Source: Arthrobacter sp. OV608 (GTDB lineage Bacteria > Actinomycetota > Actinomycetes > Actinomycetales > Micrococcaceae). Taken from it: a DNA stretch of 64,000 nucleotides. The notes under the pieces are model-generated. The model made no database searches. It was not told the DNA's origin and saw nothing but the letters and a program-made list of their open reading frames with translations. The stretch covers positions 248,001-312,000 of the forward strand of contig FOEZ01000001.1 of the NCBI GenBank assembly GCA_900110595.1. The letters run 5' to 3'. Every line of letters begins with the position of its first letter. Within the stretch, counting starts at the first letter, position 1. The translations under genes were made by a program, and so were the position numbers. Below are positions 35,043-43,537 of this stretch, one piece after another.

Positions 35043-36473
35043 TCAGTCCTTGAGCTTGGAGTAAGCTTCCAGGGCCCGCTCCCGTGACTCCGGCAGCCCC
35101 ACCAACGGTCCGGGGTAGCCGGGTACGTCTCCGGCTTTCCACGGTTCGTGGATGGCCTTCCCGTCGAGGTCTGCCAGTTCCGGAATGAAGCGGCGCAGGT
35201 AGTGGCCCGCGGAATCAAACTTCTTGCTCTGCGTCACCGGGTTAAAGATCCGGTAGTAGGGCGAGGCGTCCGCTCCCGATCCCGCCACCCACTGCCAGTT
35301 TGCCGGGTTGCTGGCCGCGTCTGCGTCCACGAGCGTGTCCCAGAACCACTCCTCGCCGATGCGCCAGTCAGCCAGGAGATTCTTGACCAGGAATGACGCA
35401 GCCGCCATCCGCACCCGGTTGTGCATCCAGCCCGTTTGCCATAGCTGGCGCATCCCGGCATCAACGAACGGGTATCCGGTGCGGCCCTGCTGCCAGGCCC
35501 GCAGCTCGCTTCTGTTCAGTGACTGCCATTCAAACCGGTCAAACTCGGGGCGGTAGTTCCGGGTGGCCAGTTCGGGGTTGGTGTACAGGAGGTGCCAGCA
35601 GAATTCCCGCCAGCCGAGCTCGGAACGGAAGATCCCGACGTCGGCCGGTACCTTGTGCGGCAACATGCGCCTGATCTCCCGCCACACCCGAAAGGGACTG
35701 ACTTCGCCGAAGCGCAGGTGCGGCGACAGGCGGCTGGTTCCCTCCACACCCGGCACGTTGCGGCCCTTCCCATAGTCCTCGGCCGGCCCTTCCAGGAAGT
35801 CCTCGAGGCGGTGCCTGGCACCTTCCTCTCCGGGCTCCCAGGTTTCGGCCAGGCCGCTGCTCCAGTCGGGGGAGTGCGGCAGGAGGTTCCAGCTGTGCAG
35901 GTCTTTGCTGATTGGCAGCGCCCCGCCCGTCGCAGTGGCAGGCGGCGGCAGCTGCCGGGGCGGTTCGAGGGGCTCGCGGACATTGGCGCCCGCAAGGCAG
36001 GCACGCCAGAAGGGCGTAAAGACCTTGTAGGGGCCACCGGCTCCGGTGCGCACCGTCCAGGGCTCGAACAGAAGATTCGCCTGGAAGCTGGAAGCTTCCA
36101 CGCCGTTCTTGCCGGCCCACTCCTTGATCGCGGCATCCACCGTCCGCTCCGGCAGTCCGTAACGCCGGTTCCAGAACAGATGGGCCGCACCGGTCTCGCC
36201 CGCAAGGCCCTGAATCACATCTGCCGCAGGTCCCCGGCGAAGGAGCAGGCGGGAGCCCTTGGCTTCCAATGATGCGGCCATTGCTTCCAGGGAATAGTGC
36301 AGCCACCAGCGTGTTGCTCCACCGAGCGGCCGGATGCCGTCAGACTCCTCGTCCAGGACATAGACCACCGTCAGGGGCAGGCCAAGCGATGCCGCCTCGG
36401 ACAGTGCGGGGTTGTCGTCCAGGCGGAGGTCGTCGCGCAGCCAGACGAGGGAGGTGGGGTGGGAGGAAGCCAT
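35043..36473 (-). CDS. phr: Deoxyribodipyrimidine photolyase
   Basis: Light-driven repair of cyclobutane pyrimidine dimers with FAD and an antenna cofactor. The 476-residue product has the antenna domain start SLVWLRDDLRLDDNPAL and the FAD-binding half with TSRLSPHLRFGEVSP, WREFCWHLL, GYPFVDAGMRQL, GWMHNRVRM and WFWDTLVDADAASNPANWQWVAGSG, all class I photolyase hallmarks. Tryptophans for electron transfer are present in these segments. It starts at ATG 36473, downstream of the PspA terminator, so it has its own promoter. A cryptochrome-like function cannot be excluded but photolyase is more likely. Confidence 0.95.
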   Translation of the reverse strand: MASSHPTSLVWLRDDLRLDDNPALSEAASLGLPLTVVYVLDEESDGIRPLGGATRWWLHYSLEAMAASLEAKGSRLLLRRGPAADVIQGLAGETGAAHLFWNRRYGLPERTVDAAIKEWAGKNGVEASSFQANLLFEPWTVRTGAGGPYKVFTPFWRACLAGANVREPLEPPRQLPPPATATGGALPISKDLHSWNLLPHSPDWSSGLAETWEPGEEGARHRLEDFLEGPAEDYGKGRNVPGVEGTSRLSPHLRFGEVSPFRVWREIRRMLPHKVPADVGIFRSELGWREFCWHLLYTNPELATRNYRPEFDRFEWQSLNRSELRAWQQGRTGYPFVDAGMRQLWQTGWMHNRVRMAAASFLVKNLLADWRIGEEWFWDTLVDADAASNPANWQWVAGSGADASPYYRIFNPVTQSKKFDSAGHYLRRFIPELADLDGKAIHEPWKAGDVPGYPGPLVGLPESRERALEAYSKLKD

Positions 36474-36500
36474 GACCCCACGCTACACATACGGGCAACA

Positions 36501-36530
36501 GAAAGGCCGGGGCGGCGGCCCCGGCCTTTC
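36501..36530 (-). terminator. Intrinsic terminator after pspA
   Basis: A perfect 13-bp stem (36501-36513 with 36518-36530, GAAAGGCCGGGGC) with a GGCG loop lies between the pspA stop and the photolyase start on the minus strand, ending in TTTC on either side. Confidence 0.75.
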
Positions 36531-36581
36531 ATCAGCCCACAGCGTCCCGGCTATCCTCAGCGAGGACGCTCACAAGGACTA

Positions 36582-37373
36582 TTAGAGCTTGTCGAAATCG
36601 GCTTCGTTCACAGTGGATTCAGCGCCTGCAGCGCTGCCTGAGCCGATGGCCGGCTTTGAGGTCCCGCCGGATTTGAGGGCCGCAAGGCGTGCCTCGATCT
36701 CCACCTGCTCGCCGAGGTCCTCCAGCTGGTTGAACTGCGCGTCCAGGCTGGAGTCGGTCAGTTCCTGCTGGCCACGGACCCGGGCCTCTTCGCGGCGGAT
36801 CTTTTCTTCGAAGCGGCCCACCTCGCTGGTGGGGTCCATGATGTCGATGCTCTTGATGGCATCGTGCACCTGTGACTGTGCCGCGGCGGTCTTGGAACGG
36901 GCCACCAGTTCGTTGCGCTTGCTGGTCAGCTGGTTCAGCTTGCCCTTCATCTGGTCCAGGCCGGTCTTCAGCTTGTCCACCACTTCGCGCTGGGAGGCGA
37001 TGGAAGGCTCGGCTCCCTTGGCTTCGTTCTCGGCCGACATCTGGCGCTGCAGTGCCACCTTGGCCAGGTTGTCAAACTTCTCGGCGTCGGACACGTTGCC
37101 GCTGGCGCGGTACTCGTCCGCCTTGCGGGATGCGGCCAGGGCCTTGTTGCCCCAGTCGCGGGAGTTCTTGACGTCCTCGTTGTAGTCGTCCTCGAGCATC
37201 CGAAGGTTGCCGATGGTCTGTGCCACGGCGGACTCCGCCTCAGCGATGTTGTTGGTGTAGTCCCGGACCATCTGGTCCAGCATTTTCTGCGGGTCCTCAG
37301 CGTTGTCCAGCAAGGTGTTGATGTTCGCCTTTGCCAGCTGCGCGATACGGCCGAAAATGGACTGCTTAACCAT
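36582..37373 (-). CDS. pspA: PspA/IM30 family membrane-stress protein
   Basis: ESCRT-III-like peripheral membrane protein that stabilises stressed membranes. The 263-residue product is almost wholly helical and coiled-coil: IFGRIAQLAKANINTLLDNAEDP at the N-terminus (amphipathic helix, then helix 1), then long charged heptads, and an acidic C-terminus (NEADFDKL). No transmembrane segment. Length and the DPQKMLDQMVRDY segment are typical. It is followed by a terminator and is 122 bp downstream of the TPM-domain gene on the same strand; its leader contains a 14-bp palindrome (37405-37418). Confidence 0.94.
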   Translation of the reverse strand: MVKQSIFGRIAQLAKANINTLLDNAEDPQKMLDQMVRDYTNNIAEAESAVAQTIGNLRMLEDDYNEDVKNSRDWGNKALAASRKADEYRASGNVSDAEKFDNLAKVALQRQMSAENEAKGAEPSIASQREVVDKLKTGLDQMKGKLNQLTSKRNELVARSKTAAAQSQVHDAIKSIDIMDPTSEVGRFEEKIRREEARVRGQQELTDSSLDAQFNQLEDLGEQVEIEARLAALKSGGTSKPAIGSGSAAGAESTVNEADFDKL

Positions 37374-37404
37374 GGTGCTACCTTTCGTCCTGCTCTGTGA
37401 TGAC

Positions 37405-37418
37405 CACTGAAATCAGTG
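37405..37418. promoter_or_regulatory. Perfect palindrome in the pspA leader
   Basis: CACTGA-AA-TCAGTG, 32-45 bp upstream of the pspA start codon. Perfect 6-bp arms with a 2-bp centre, the size of a repressor or activator half-site pair. Binding protein unknown. Confidence 0.4.
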
Positions 37419-37495
37419 AACAGTTGTGTGTTGCATCTGTCGTTCTCAAGCCGTTGTGGTTCGGCCGGGCAAAGCCAGGGGAGAGCTTCAGGGGA

Positions 37496-39547
37496 TTAGA
37501 AGTCTCCGCCGCCGCCGGAGTCTCCACCCCAGCCGCCGCCCATGTCTCCGCCCCCGAAGTCGCCCCCGCCGCCCCAACCGCCGCCGTCGCCGTGGCCGCC
37601 GCCCCAGCCGCCGCCACCGCCGCCGTTAAGGATGGAGTTGATCAGGATGCCGCCAAGGATGGCGCCGCCGAGTCCGCCGCCGCCACCTCCGCCGAACATC
37701 CCACCGCGGCCGTAGCCCTGGTTGGCGTAGCCGTCGAAGTGGTCAACGTCAGCCTGGGCCAGCTGGGCTGCCTGGGCGGCGAGAGCGTGTGCCTGCTGCG
37801 CGTAAGTCAGGGCGGTCACGGGATCGGTCCGTGCAATGGACAGCGCGTAGTCCAGGTTCCGCTGCGACTCCGCCAGGCGGGTACGGGCCTCGGTTCCCAC
37901 GCCGCCGCGCCGGGCGGTGATGTAGTCGGAGGTGGCACTGATTTGGGCCTGGGCAGACATGATGGTCTGCTGCAGTGATGCTTGCGCCCGGCGTGCCTGC
38001 TCCTGCTGGTCGCGGATTCCGCTTAACGCCTGGTCCAGGGACTGGTGGGCGGTCTCCACCCTTTGCAGGGTAGCGATCGGATCGATCTTCCCGCCCTGGA
38101 TGTCTGATTTGACCTGGGCCAGCGTCGCTTCCACGCCAGCGACGGGGCCAGCCAGCTCCGGATGGGCGCCGGACTGGATGATTGCACGTGCCTGGGCAAG
38201 GTCCTGCGAGGTGTCCACTACCGCTGACTCCAGGCCGTTCCGGGCCTCGTCAAGGCTCGACGAGACTTTCGAGATGGCGTCCAGGAGCACGTTCGTCTGG
38301 TGGAGGCTCTCCTCGGCTGCCCGGACGGCCACTGCAGCCATGCTTCCTTCACCCTCACCCAGTTTCTGCTCGGCAGTCGCTGTTGCGTTCTGGACGAAAG
38401 CAAGGCGCTCCTTGGCCTGCAGGATGTTGTCCGAGACCTGCGCAAGCGCGCTCTCGGCATACTTGGCCCGCAGGGCGGTGAGGGACTGTTCCGCGCTGGA
38501 GATCTTGGCGTCTGCTTCGCGCGCGCCGGCGTTGACTCGTGCCAGGGCCTGCGGTGCGTTCTTCTCCAGTTCACGCAGGGAATCGAAGTCGGCTTTCTGC
38601 TCCTGCAGCGATGCCAGCGCAGCCTCCGAGCGGCGGATGATTTCGCCCAGCCAGGTGCGCTGCTGCTCTTCAGTATCGGGAATATGATCGTCCAGCTGCT
38701 GCTGCAGCTTGAACGACTCCGTCATGTGGGCTTTGGCTTCATCCAGCGCCTTGGTGAAGTTGCCGACGGCGGAATCGCCGTACTGTGCCTGGGCGAACAT
38801 CAGTTCCTGCTCGCTGGACTTGATGGCGTCGTCCGCCTCGATGAGCAGCGAACCGCTCTTGCGGCGCAGTTCCTCCACGCTGAGGGACGCCAGCGGGTCC
38901 ACCTGGCCACCCTGCGGACCGTAGCTTGCGCTGGACGACTGGGCTTCGGCAGCCTTCTTCCGCCGGTTCCGGAAGTAGACGTAGGCACCTGCACCACCAG
39001 CGGCTACTACGCCGGTCCCCACCAAAACAGCGGCGCCGGCACTTCCATCAGAAGGGACGTTGCCGCTTCCCCCTCCCGCAGCGTCACCGATGGCACCTGC
39101 AGCGTTAATGGCAGCCTGGGCATAGTTGTCGTTTGCCAGCTGGGGCCCGATGGCCTTGCTCTTGATGTTCTCGACCTGGGCGTTGGTGATCTTGCTGCCG
39201 CCCTTGTTCAGGATGTACTGCCGGGTATCGGTAGCCACCGCGAGGATCAGGGCATTCGAACCAAGGTTTGCCTTTTTGGCCACCTCGTCTGTCCAGGCCT
39301 CCCGGTCGGCAGGGTTTTCGAATTTCTTGACGGTGACGACGTGAAGCACCATGGCGTGGTCGGTGCCCAGCTTCTTGATGGCTTCCTGCACCTCAGCCGT
39401 TTTTCCGCCCAGGACCCCGGCTGAATCCACAACCTTGGTTGAGGGATTCAGAGTGACCGGATCCTCCGCCCAGGCCGCACCGGCGGGTACCGCCAGCAGC
39501 CCGGTAAGGCCGATCACGGCGAGAATACGTTTGAACTTTGACCGCAT
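37496..39547 (-). CDS. Secreted/membrane TPM-domain protein with coiled coil and Gly-rich tail
   Basis: The start is ATG 39547, with GAAGGG about 7 bases upstream; a longer upstream extension in the same frame lacks a signal peptide and is not supported. The 683-residue product has a signal peptide (ending AGAAWA, about residue 27), a TPM/YgcG domain (about 30-160, VVDSAGVLGGKTAEVQEAI), one transmembrane helix (about 178-197, AAVLVGTGVVAAGGAGAYVYF), a long cytosolic coiled coil up to about residue 600, and a tail of about 60 Gly, Trp and Asp residues. TPM proteins are linked to photosystem repair in plants and are of unknown role in bacteria. Its closeness to pspA suggests a membrane-stress function. 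Confidence 0.85.
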   Translation of the reverse strand: MRSKFKRILAVIGLTGLLAVPAGAAWAEDPVTLNPSTKVVDSAGVLGGKTAEVQEAIKKLGTDHAMVLHVVTVKKFENPADREAWTDEVAKKANLGSNALILAVATDTRQYILNKGGSKITNAQVENIKSKAIGPQLANDNYAQAAINAAGAIGDAAGGGSGNVPSDGSAGAAVLVGTGVVAAGGAGAYVYFRNRRKKAAEAQSSSASYGPQGGQVDPLASLSVEELRRKSGSLLIEADDAIKSSEQELMFAQAQYGDSAVGNFTKALDEAKAHMTESFKLQQQLDDHIPDTEEQQRTWLGEIIRRSEAALASLQEQKADFDSLRELEKNAPQALARVNAGAREADAKISSAEQSLTALRAKYAESALAQVSDNILQAKERLAFVQNATATAEQKLGEGEGSMAAVAVRAAEESLHQTNVLLDAISKVSSSLDEARNGLESAVVDTSQDLAQARAIIQSGAHPELAGPVAGVEATLAQVKSDIQGGKIDPIATLQRVETAHQSLDQALSGIRDQQEQARRAQASLQQTIMSAQAQISATSDYITARRGGVGTEARTRLAESQRNLDYALSIARTDPVTALTYAQQAHALAAQAAQLAQADVDHFDGYANQGYGRGGMFGGGGGGGLGGAILGGILINSILNGGGGGGWGGGHGDGGGWGGGGDFGGGDMGGGWGGDSGGGGDF

Positions 39548-39833
39548 GTGCAACCCTTCAGCACGCCTGACACCGATTCGGGACGAACCGGTCGTCTCAG
39601 AATGCAGCAGCGCCCCCACGCATGGTGTAAAGCCGCAGGTCGCTGTGGCAATCATCTTGATTCTATGGTGCACCCCACAGCCCGTCCATTGAGGTGAATA
39701 TGCCACCAGCGAAACGATGCATGGCCAGCGAAATCCAGTCCATGACCGGATTCAGCAAGCTCTCAGCAAACATCCGAACTTGTTACAGGCAGGGAGTCCA
39801 TAGTTAATTCAGACGAGGATGAAAGGAAGTCCC

Positions 39834-41495
39834 ATGACTGAGAACCAAACCCCCGGTGACCCTTCCGGAAACCGCGGTCCGGGCCGGCAGGATCCGTGGC
39901 AGCAGCAGTCCGCACAGCCCGGTAACAACCCGGATCATCAGGACGGTGAGGGCATGGGAGCCTCGAACCCTGCGGCGGCCAACGAAGCTGCGGCGCCACG
40001 TCAGCAGGACACTGAACGGCTTGACCCGGAGAACCCAACCCGGGAACTGCCCGGAGCACACCCGGCGTACCCGCAGCGCCAGCCGTACCCGCAGCGCCAG
40101 CCGTTCTATGGACAAAGCGCCCCGGACGGCCAGGGAGGCGAGCCGGTCCATGGCCAGTCGCAGGGATATGCCGGACCGCAGGCCGCCCAGGGCCACTATG
40201 GCTACTACGGCCAAGGCCAGGAGAACAGCCAGCACGCAGCGGCCGGCGCTCCTGTTGGCCTGGCCCCGAACCCTAAGGACGCCCCACGCAAAAAGGCCTC
40301 GTTCGGCGTCGGCACCCTGGTAGCCAGCATCCTCGCCGCCGGCCTGGTGGGCGGGGGAGTGGCCACCGTTGGCTCCGGGGGACTGTTTGATAACGACGGC
40401 TCCACCGCCATCACCAGCAGCAACAGCCAGCCCGGCACGGTCATCGTCAACAACAAGGACAACGTCAACGCGATCACCGCAGCTGCCGTCAAGGCCTCGC
40501 CCAGCGTGGTGACCATCAGCGCCACGAGCGGCGGCTCCGGCGGGACGGGTTCCGGCATCGTCCTTGACGACCAGGGGCACATCCTGACCAACACCCACGT
40601 GGTCACGCTGGACGGCCAGACAGCCAATGCGTCCCTTGAAGTCCGGACCAGCGAGGGCAAGGTGCTCAGTGCCAAGCTCGTGGGCACGGATCCGTTGTCC
40701 GATCTCGCAGTCATCAAAGTGGACAACACGTCCGGCCTCACGCCGGCCACGCTGGGCGACTCCGGCAAGCTCAACGTAGGCGATACCGCGATTGCCATCG
40801 GCTCCCCCCTCGGCCTCACCGGCACCGTCACGGATGGCATCGTCTCCACGCTGAACAGGACCATCAGCGTGGCTTCCGCGGCGGCCCCGAAAGAGGGCGA
40901 CAACGCGGAGGGTAATGACGGAGGCGGATTCCAGTTCGCCCCACCGGGTGGCGGACAGAGCCAGCAGACCACCGGGCAGGGCGAGATTTCCATCAACGTC
41001 ATCCAGACCGATGCCGCCATCAACCCCGGCAACTCCGGCGGCGCCCTGGTGAACAGCAGCGGTGAGATCATCGGGGTCAACGTGGCGATTGCCTCTGCCG
41101 GATCAGGGTCCTCGTCCTCGTCCAGCGGCAACATCGGTGTGGGCTTCAGCATCCCCATCAACCACGCCAAGCGGGTGGCCAAGGAAATCATCGACACGGG
41201 CAAGGCCTCGCATGGCCAGCTCGGTGTCAGCGTCAAGAAGAAGGCCGCCTCCAGCGCCGCCTCTGAATTCTCGGTGGGAGCGGAGGTCGCCACAGTGGAA
41301 GCAAGCTCGGCTGCCGGCAAGGCAGGGATCAAGGTGGGCGACGTCATCACCAAATTCAACGACCTCGCCATCGGTGAGCCCGAGCAGCTGACGGCCGCGG
41401 TCCGGGAACAGCCCGCGGGTTCCAGCGTAAAGATCACTGTGCTGCGCAACGGGTCAGAACAAACCCTCGACGTCGCCCTCGGCACCGCAAGCTAG
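39834..41495 (+). CDS. HtrA-like trypsin-family serine protease with PDZ domain
   Basis: Membrane-anchored S1C protease of the HtrA/DegP type. The 553-residue product has about 155 N-terminal residues rich in Gln, Pro, Gly and Asn (cytosolic), a transmembrane helix (about 161-180, VGTLVASILAAGLVGGG), the protease domain with H255 (NTHVV), D290 (PLSDLAVIKV) and S401 (NPGNSGGAL), and a PDZ domain at about 455-545. ATG 39834 is chosen: AAAGGAAG at 39821-39828 fits it, while ATG 39819 is too close to its GAGG. It is divergent from the TPM gene. Likely degrades damaged exported proteins. Confidence 0.95.
   Translation: MTENQTPGDPSGNRGPGRQDPWQQQSAQPGNNPDHQDGEGMGASNPAAANEAAAPRQQDTERLDPENPTRELPGAHPAYPQRQPYPQRQPFYGQSAPDGQGGEPVHGQSQGYAGPQAAQGHYGYYGQGQENSQHAAAGAPVGLAPNPKDAPRKKASFGVGTLVASILAAGLVGGGVATVGSGGLFDNDGSTAITSSNSQPGTVIVNNKDNVNAITAAAVKASPSVVTISATSGGSGGTGSGIVLDDQGHILTNTHVVTLDGQTANASLEVRTSEGKVLSAKLVGTDPLSDLAVIKVDNTSGLTPATLGDSGKLNVGDTAIAIGSPLGLTGTVTDGIVSTLNRTISVASAAAPKEGDNAEGNDGGGFQFAPPGGGQSQQTTGQGEISINVIQTDAAINPGNSGGALVNSSGEIIGVNVAIASAGSGSSSSSSGNIGVGFSIPINHAKRVAKEIIDTGKASHGQLGVSVKKKAASSAASEFSVGAEVATVEASSAAGKAGIKVGDVITKFNDLAIGEPEQLTAAVREQPAGSSVKITVLRNGSEQTLDVALGTAS
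40067..40102 (+). repeat. Two perfect 18-bp tandem repeats in the HtrA-like gene
   Basis: GTACCCGCAGCGCCAGCC occurs at 40067-40084 and again at 40085-40102, encoding YPQRQP twice in the disordered N-terminal region. Likely slippage-prone. Confidence 0.85.
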
Positions 41496-41544
41496 GAGCG
41501 GCACCCCGGCACCGGCCATACGGTGCGGCGGCACCTTTAGGAGT

Positions 41545-41592
41545 GTTCGACGGCGGTGATTCCCACCCCAGGTGGGGGCGCCGCCGTCGAAC
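41545..41592 (+). terminator. Extended hairpin after the HtrA-like gene
   Basis: GTTCGACGGCGG (41545-41556) pairs with CCGCCGTCGAAC (41581-41592), and an inner CCCACC/GGTGGG stem (41562-41567 with 41571-41576) extends it. It lies about 50 bp after the stop. No T-tract, so the termination role is inferred. Confidence 0.5.
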
Positions 41593-41660
41593 CTTCCCGC
41601 CGTCGTCGTAAAAGTGCTGACACTGGCGTAATGGAAGAGGGCGGCGCCCAACGTCGATAT

Positions 41661-41679
41661 GGTTAGCTAGGAGCTACCC
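41661..41679. promoter_or_regulatory. Short palindrome upstream of etfB
   Basis: TAGCT-AGG-AGCTA at 41664-41676 is perfect, and with one mismatch the arms extend to 8 bp (41661-41679). It is about 90 bp upstream of the etfB start, within the probable promoter region. Confidence 0.35.
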
Positions 41680-41765
41680 GTACGCCGGGCATCCCGCGGC
41701 CATGACCTTACCCGGCTGGCTGTCCACAAGCATGGAAGGCTGCTGTCGATACAGTGGAGAAGACA

Positions 41766-42566
41766 TTGAAGATCATCGTCCTGGTCAAGCATGTACCGGA
41801 CGCCCAGTTCGACCGTCACCTCAACGGGGAGCGCTACACGACGGACCGTGACGAAAGCATCCTGTCCGAGCTGGACGAGTACGCGCTGGAGGCTGCACTG
41901 CAGCTGGCCGAGGCGCGGGGCGGCAGCAAGGCAGGCAACCAGGTCATCGCCCTGAGCATGGGGCCTGCCGGTGCCGTCAACGCCGTGAAGAAATCCCTCC
42001 AGATGGGTGCCACCGAAGGCGTACACCTGACGGACGACGCATTGGCGGGCTCGGACGCCGCGGCCACTTCCCTTGCTCTGGCGGCTGCCGTCCAGCGGCT
42101 CGGCCAGGACGGCCCCGTGGACCTCATCATCACCGGCATGGCCTCCACCGACGGCGAAACCTCCCTGGTGCCGGCGCAGCTGGCCGAGCGCCTTGGCCTT
42201 CCCCAGGTCACGTTCGCGTCCTCCCTGGACGTGGAGGGCGGACGGCTTGTGGCACGCCGGGATGCGGACACCACCTCCGAAACGGTGGAAGCCACCCTTC
42301 CGGCAGTGGTGTCTGTGACCGACCAGATCAACGAGCCCCGGTACCCCAACTTCAAGGGCATCATTGCCGCCAAGCGCAAGAGCATCACCACCTTGTCCCT
42401 TGCGGACATCGGGGTGGATGCTGCCCAGGTGGGACACTCCGGTTCCTGGACCACCGTGGCCAACGCTGAAGAGCGGCCGCCGCGCACCGCCGGCACCATC
42501 ATCACCGACGAAGGCGACGCCGGCATCCGGCTGGTTGACTTCCTGGCCGCCCAGAAGCTGCTCTAA
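41766..42566 (+). CDS. etfB: Electron transfer flavoprotein subunit beta
   Basis: The AMP-binding subunit of the ETF heterodimer that takes electrons from acyl-CoA and other dehydrogenases. The 266-residue product opens KIIVLVKHVPDAQFDR and has the family segments AVKKSLQMGATEGVHLTD, IITGMASTDGETSLVPAQLAE and the C-terminal loop near KRKSITTLSLAD. TTG 41766 is used because GGAGAAG at 41756-41762 is just upstream; GTG 41754 is in frame but overlaps that site. It is followed by etfA after 14 bp with AGAGGGA in the gap. The pair resembles FixA/FixB of M. tuberculosis (Rv3029c/Rv3028c). Confidence 0.95.
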   Translation: MKIIVLVKHVPDAQFDRHLNGERYTTDRDESILSELDEYALEAALQLAEARGGSKAGNQVIALSMGPAGAVNAVKKSLQMGATEGVHLTDDALAGSDAAATSLALAAAVQRLGQDGPVDLIITGMASTDGETSLVPAQLAERLGLPQVTFASSLDVEGGRLVARRDADTTSETVEATLPAVVSVTDQINEPRYPNFKGIIAAKRKSITTLSLADIGVDAAQVGHSGSWTTVANAEERPPRTAGTIITDEGDAGIRLVDFLAAQKLL

Positions 42567-42580
42567 GAGGGAACACCGAC

Positions 42581-43534
42581 ATGGCAAAAGTACTCGTTTT
42601 TATTGACAACCCCGGCGCTGCGCTGAAGAAGAGCAGCCTCGAGCTGCTGACCCTGGCCCGCACCCTCGGTGAGAGCGTGGTGGCCCTCAACGGCGAACTG
42701 CACAGCGGCGTCTCCTCCACTTTCGCGGAGTACGGCGTCAGCACCATCCTGCGCCCCTCGGCACAGGACCTGGACGACTACCTGGTGGCGCCCAAGGCTG
42801 CCTACCTCGCGGCTGCAGCAGAGAACACCGGGGCGGCCATCGTCCTGCTCGACAACTCACCGGAGGGCAAGGAAATCGCTGCCCGGCTCGGTATCCGCCT
42901 CAACGCCGGCGTCATCACCGACGTTGTGGCCGTGGAAGCGGACGGCACGGCACACAAGTCCGTGCTCGCCGGCTCCTACAACACGGCCTGCAAGGCTAGC
43001 ACCCCCGTCTCGGTGCTGACGGTCAAGGCCAACAACGTGGTGCCCGAGCCGGCTGCCGCACCCGGCTCGCCCGAAACCGTCACGGTGGAGGTTCCCGCCG
43101 GCAGCACTGCGGCGGCGGCACGGATCACGGCCCGCGAGCAGAAGGTGGCCAGCGGCCGCCCGGACCTTACCGACGCCCGCATCGTGGTAGCCGGCGGCCG
43201 CGGCGTGGACGGCGACTTCGGACCTGTGGAGGAGCTTGCCGATGCCCTGGGAGCGGCGGTGGGAGCATCACGTGCGGCTACCGACGCAGGCTGGATCAGC
43301 CACGATGCCCAGGTGGGCCAGACGGGCAAGACCGTGTCCCCGCAGCTCTACATCTCTGCCGGTATTTCCGGCGCCATCCAGCAAAAGGCCGGCATGCAGA
43401 CCGCAAAGGTCATCGTGGCGGTCAACAAGGATGCCGAATCGCCCGTCTTCGAGATTGCGGACTTCGGCATCGTCGGGGACCTCTTCGACGTCCTGCCGCA
43501 GGCCACGGCCGAGATCAAGAAGCGCAAAGGCTGA
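42581..43534 (+). CDS. etfA: Electron transfer flavoprotein subunit alpha
   Basis: FAD-binding subunit of ETF. The 317-residue product has the C-terminal FAD motif: RIVVAGGRGVDG, GASRAATDAGWISHDAQVGQTGKTVSPQLYISAGISGAIQQKAGMQ (about residues 225-270, abbreviated by its known ends), and KVIVAVNKDAESPVFEIADFGIVGDLFDVLP. All these are the canonical positions. It pairs with etfB directly upstream; the quinone oxidoreductase partner was not found in this window. It is followed after 3 bp by the PIG-L gene, so the three may form one transcript. Confidence 0.96.
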   Translation: MAKVLVFIDNPGAALKKSSLELLTLARTLGESVVALNGELHSGVSSTFAEYGVSTILRPSAQDLDDYLVAPKAAYLAAAAENTGAAIVLLDNSPEGKEIAARLGIRLNAGVITDVVAVEADGTAHKSVLAGSYNTACKASTPVSVLTVKANNVVPEPAAAPGSPETVTVEVPAGSTAAAARITAREQKVASGRPDLTDARIVVAGGRGVDGDFGPVEELADALGAAVGASRAATDAGWISHDAQVGQTGKTVSPQLYISAGISGAIQQKAGMQTAKVIVAVNKDAESPVFEIADFGIVGDLFDVLPQATAEIKKRKG

Positions 43535-43537
43535 TTA

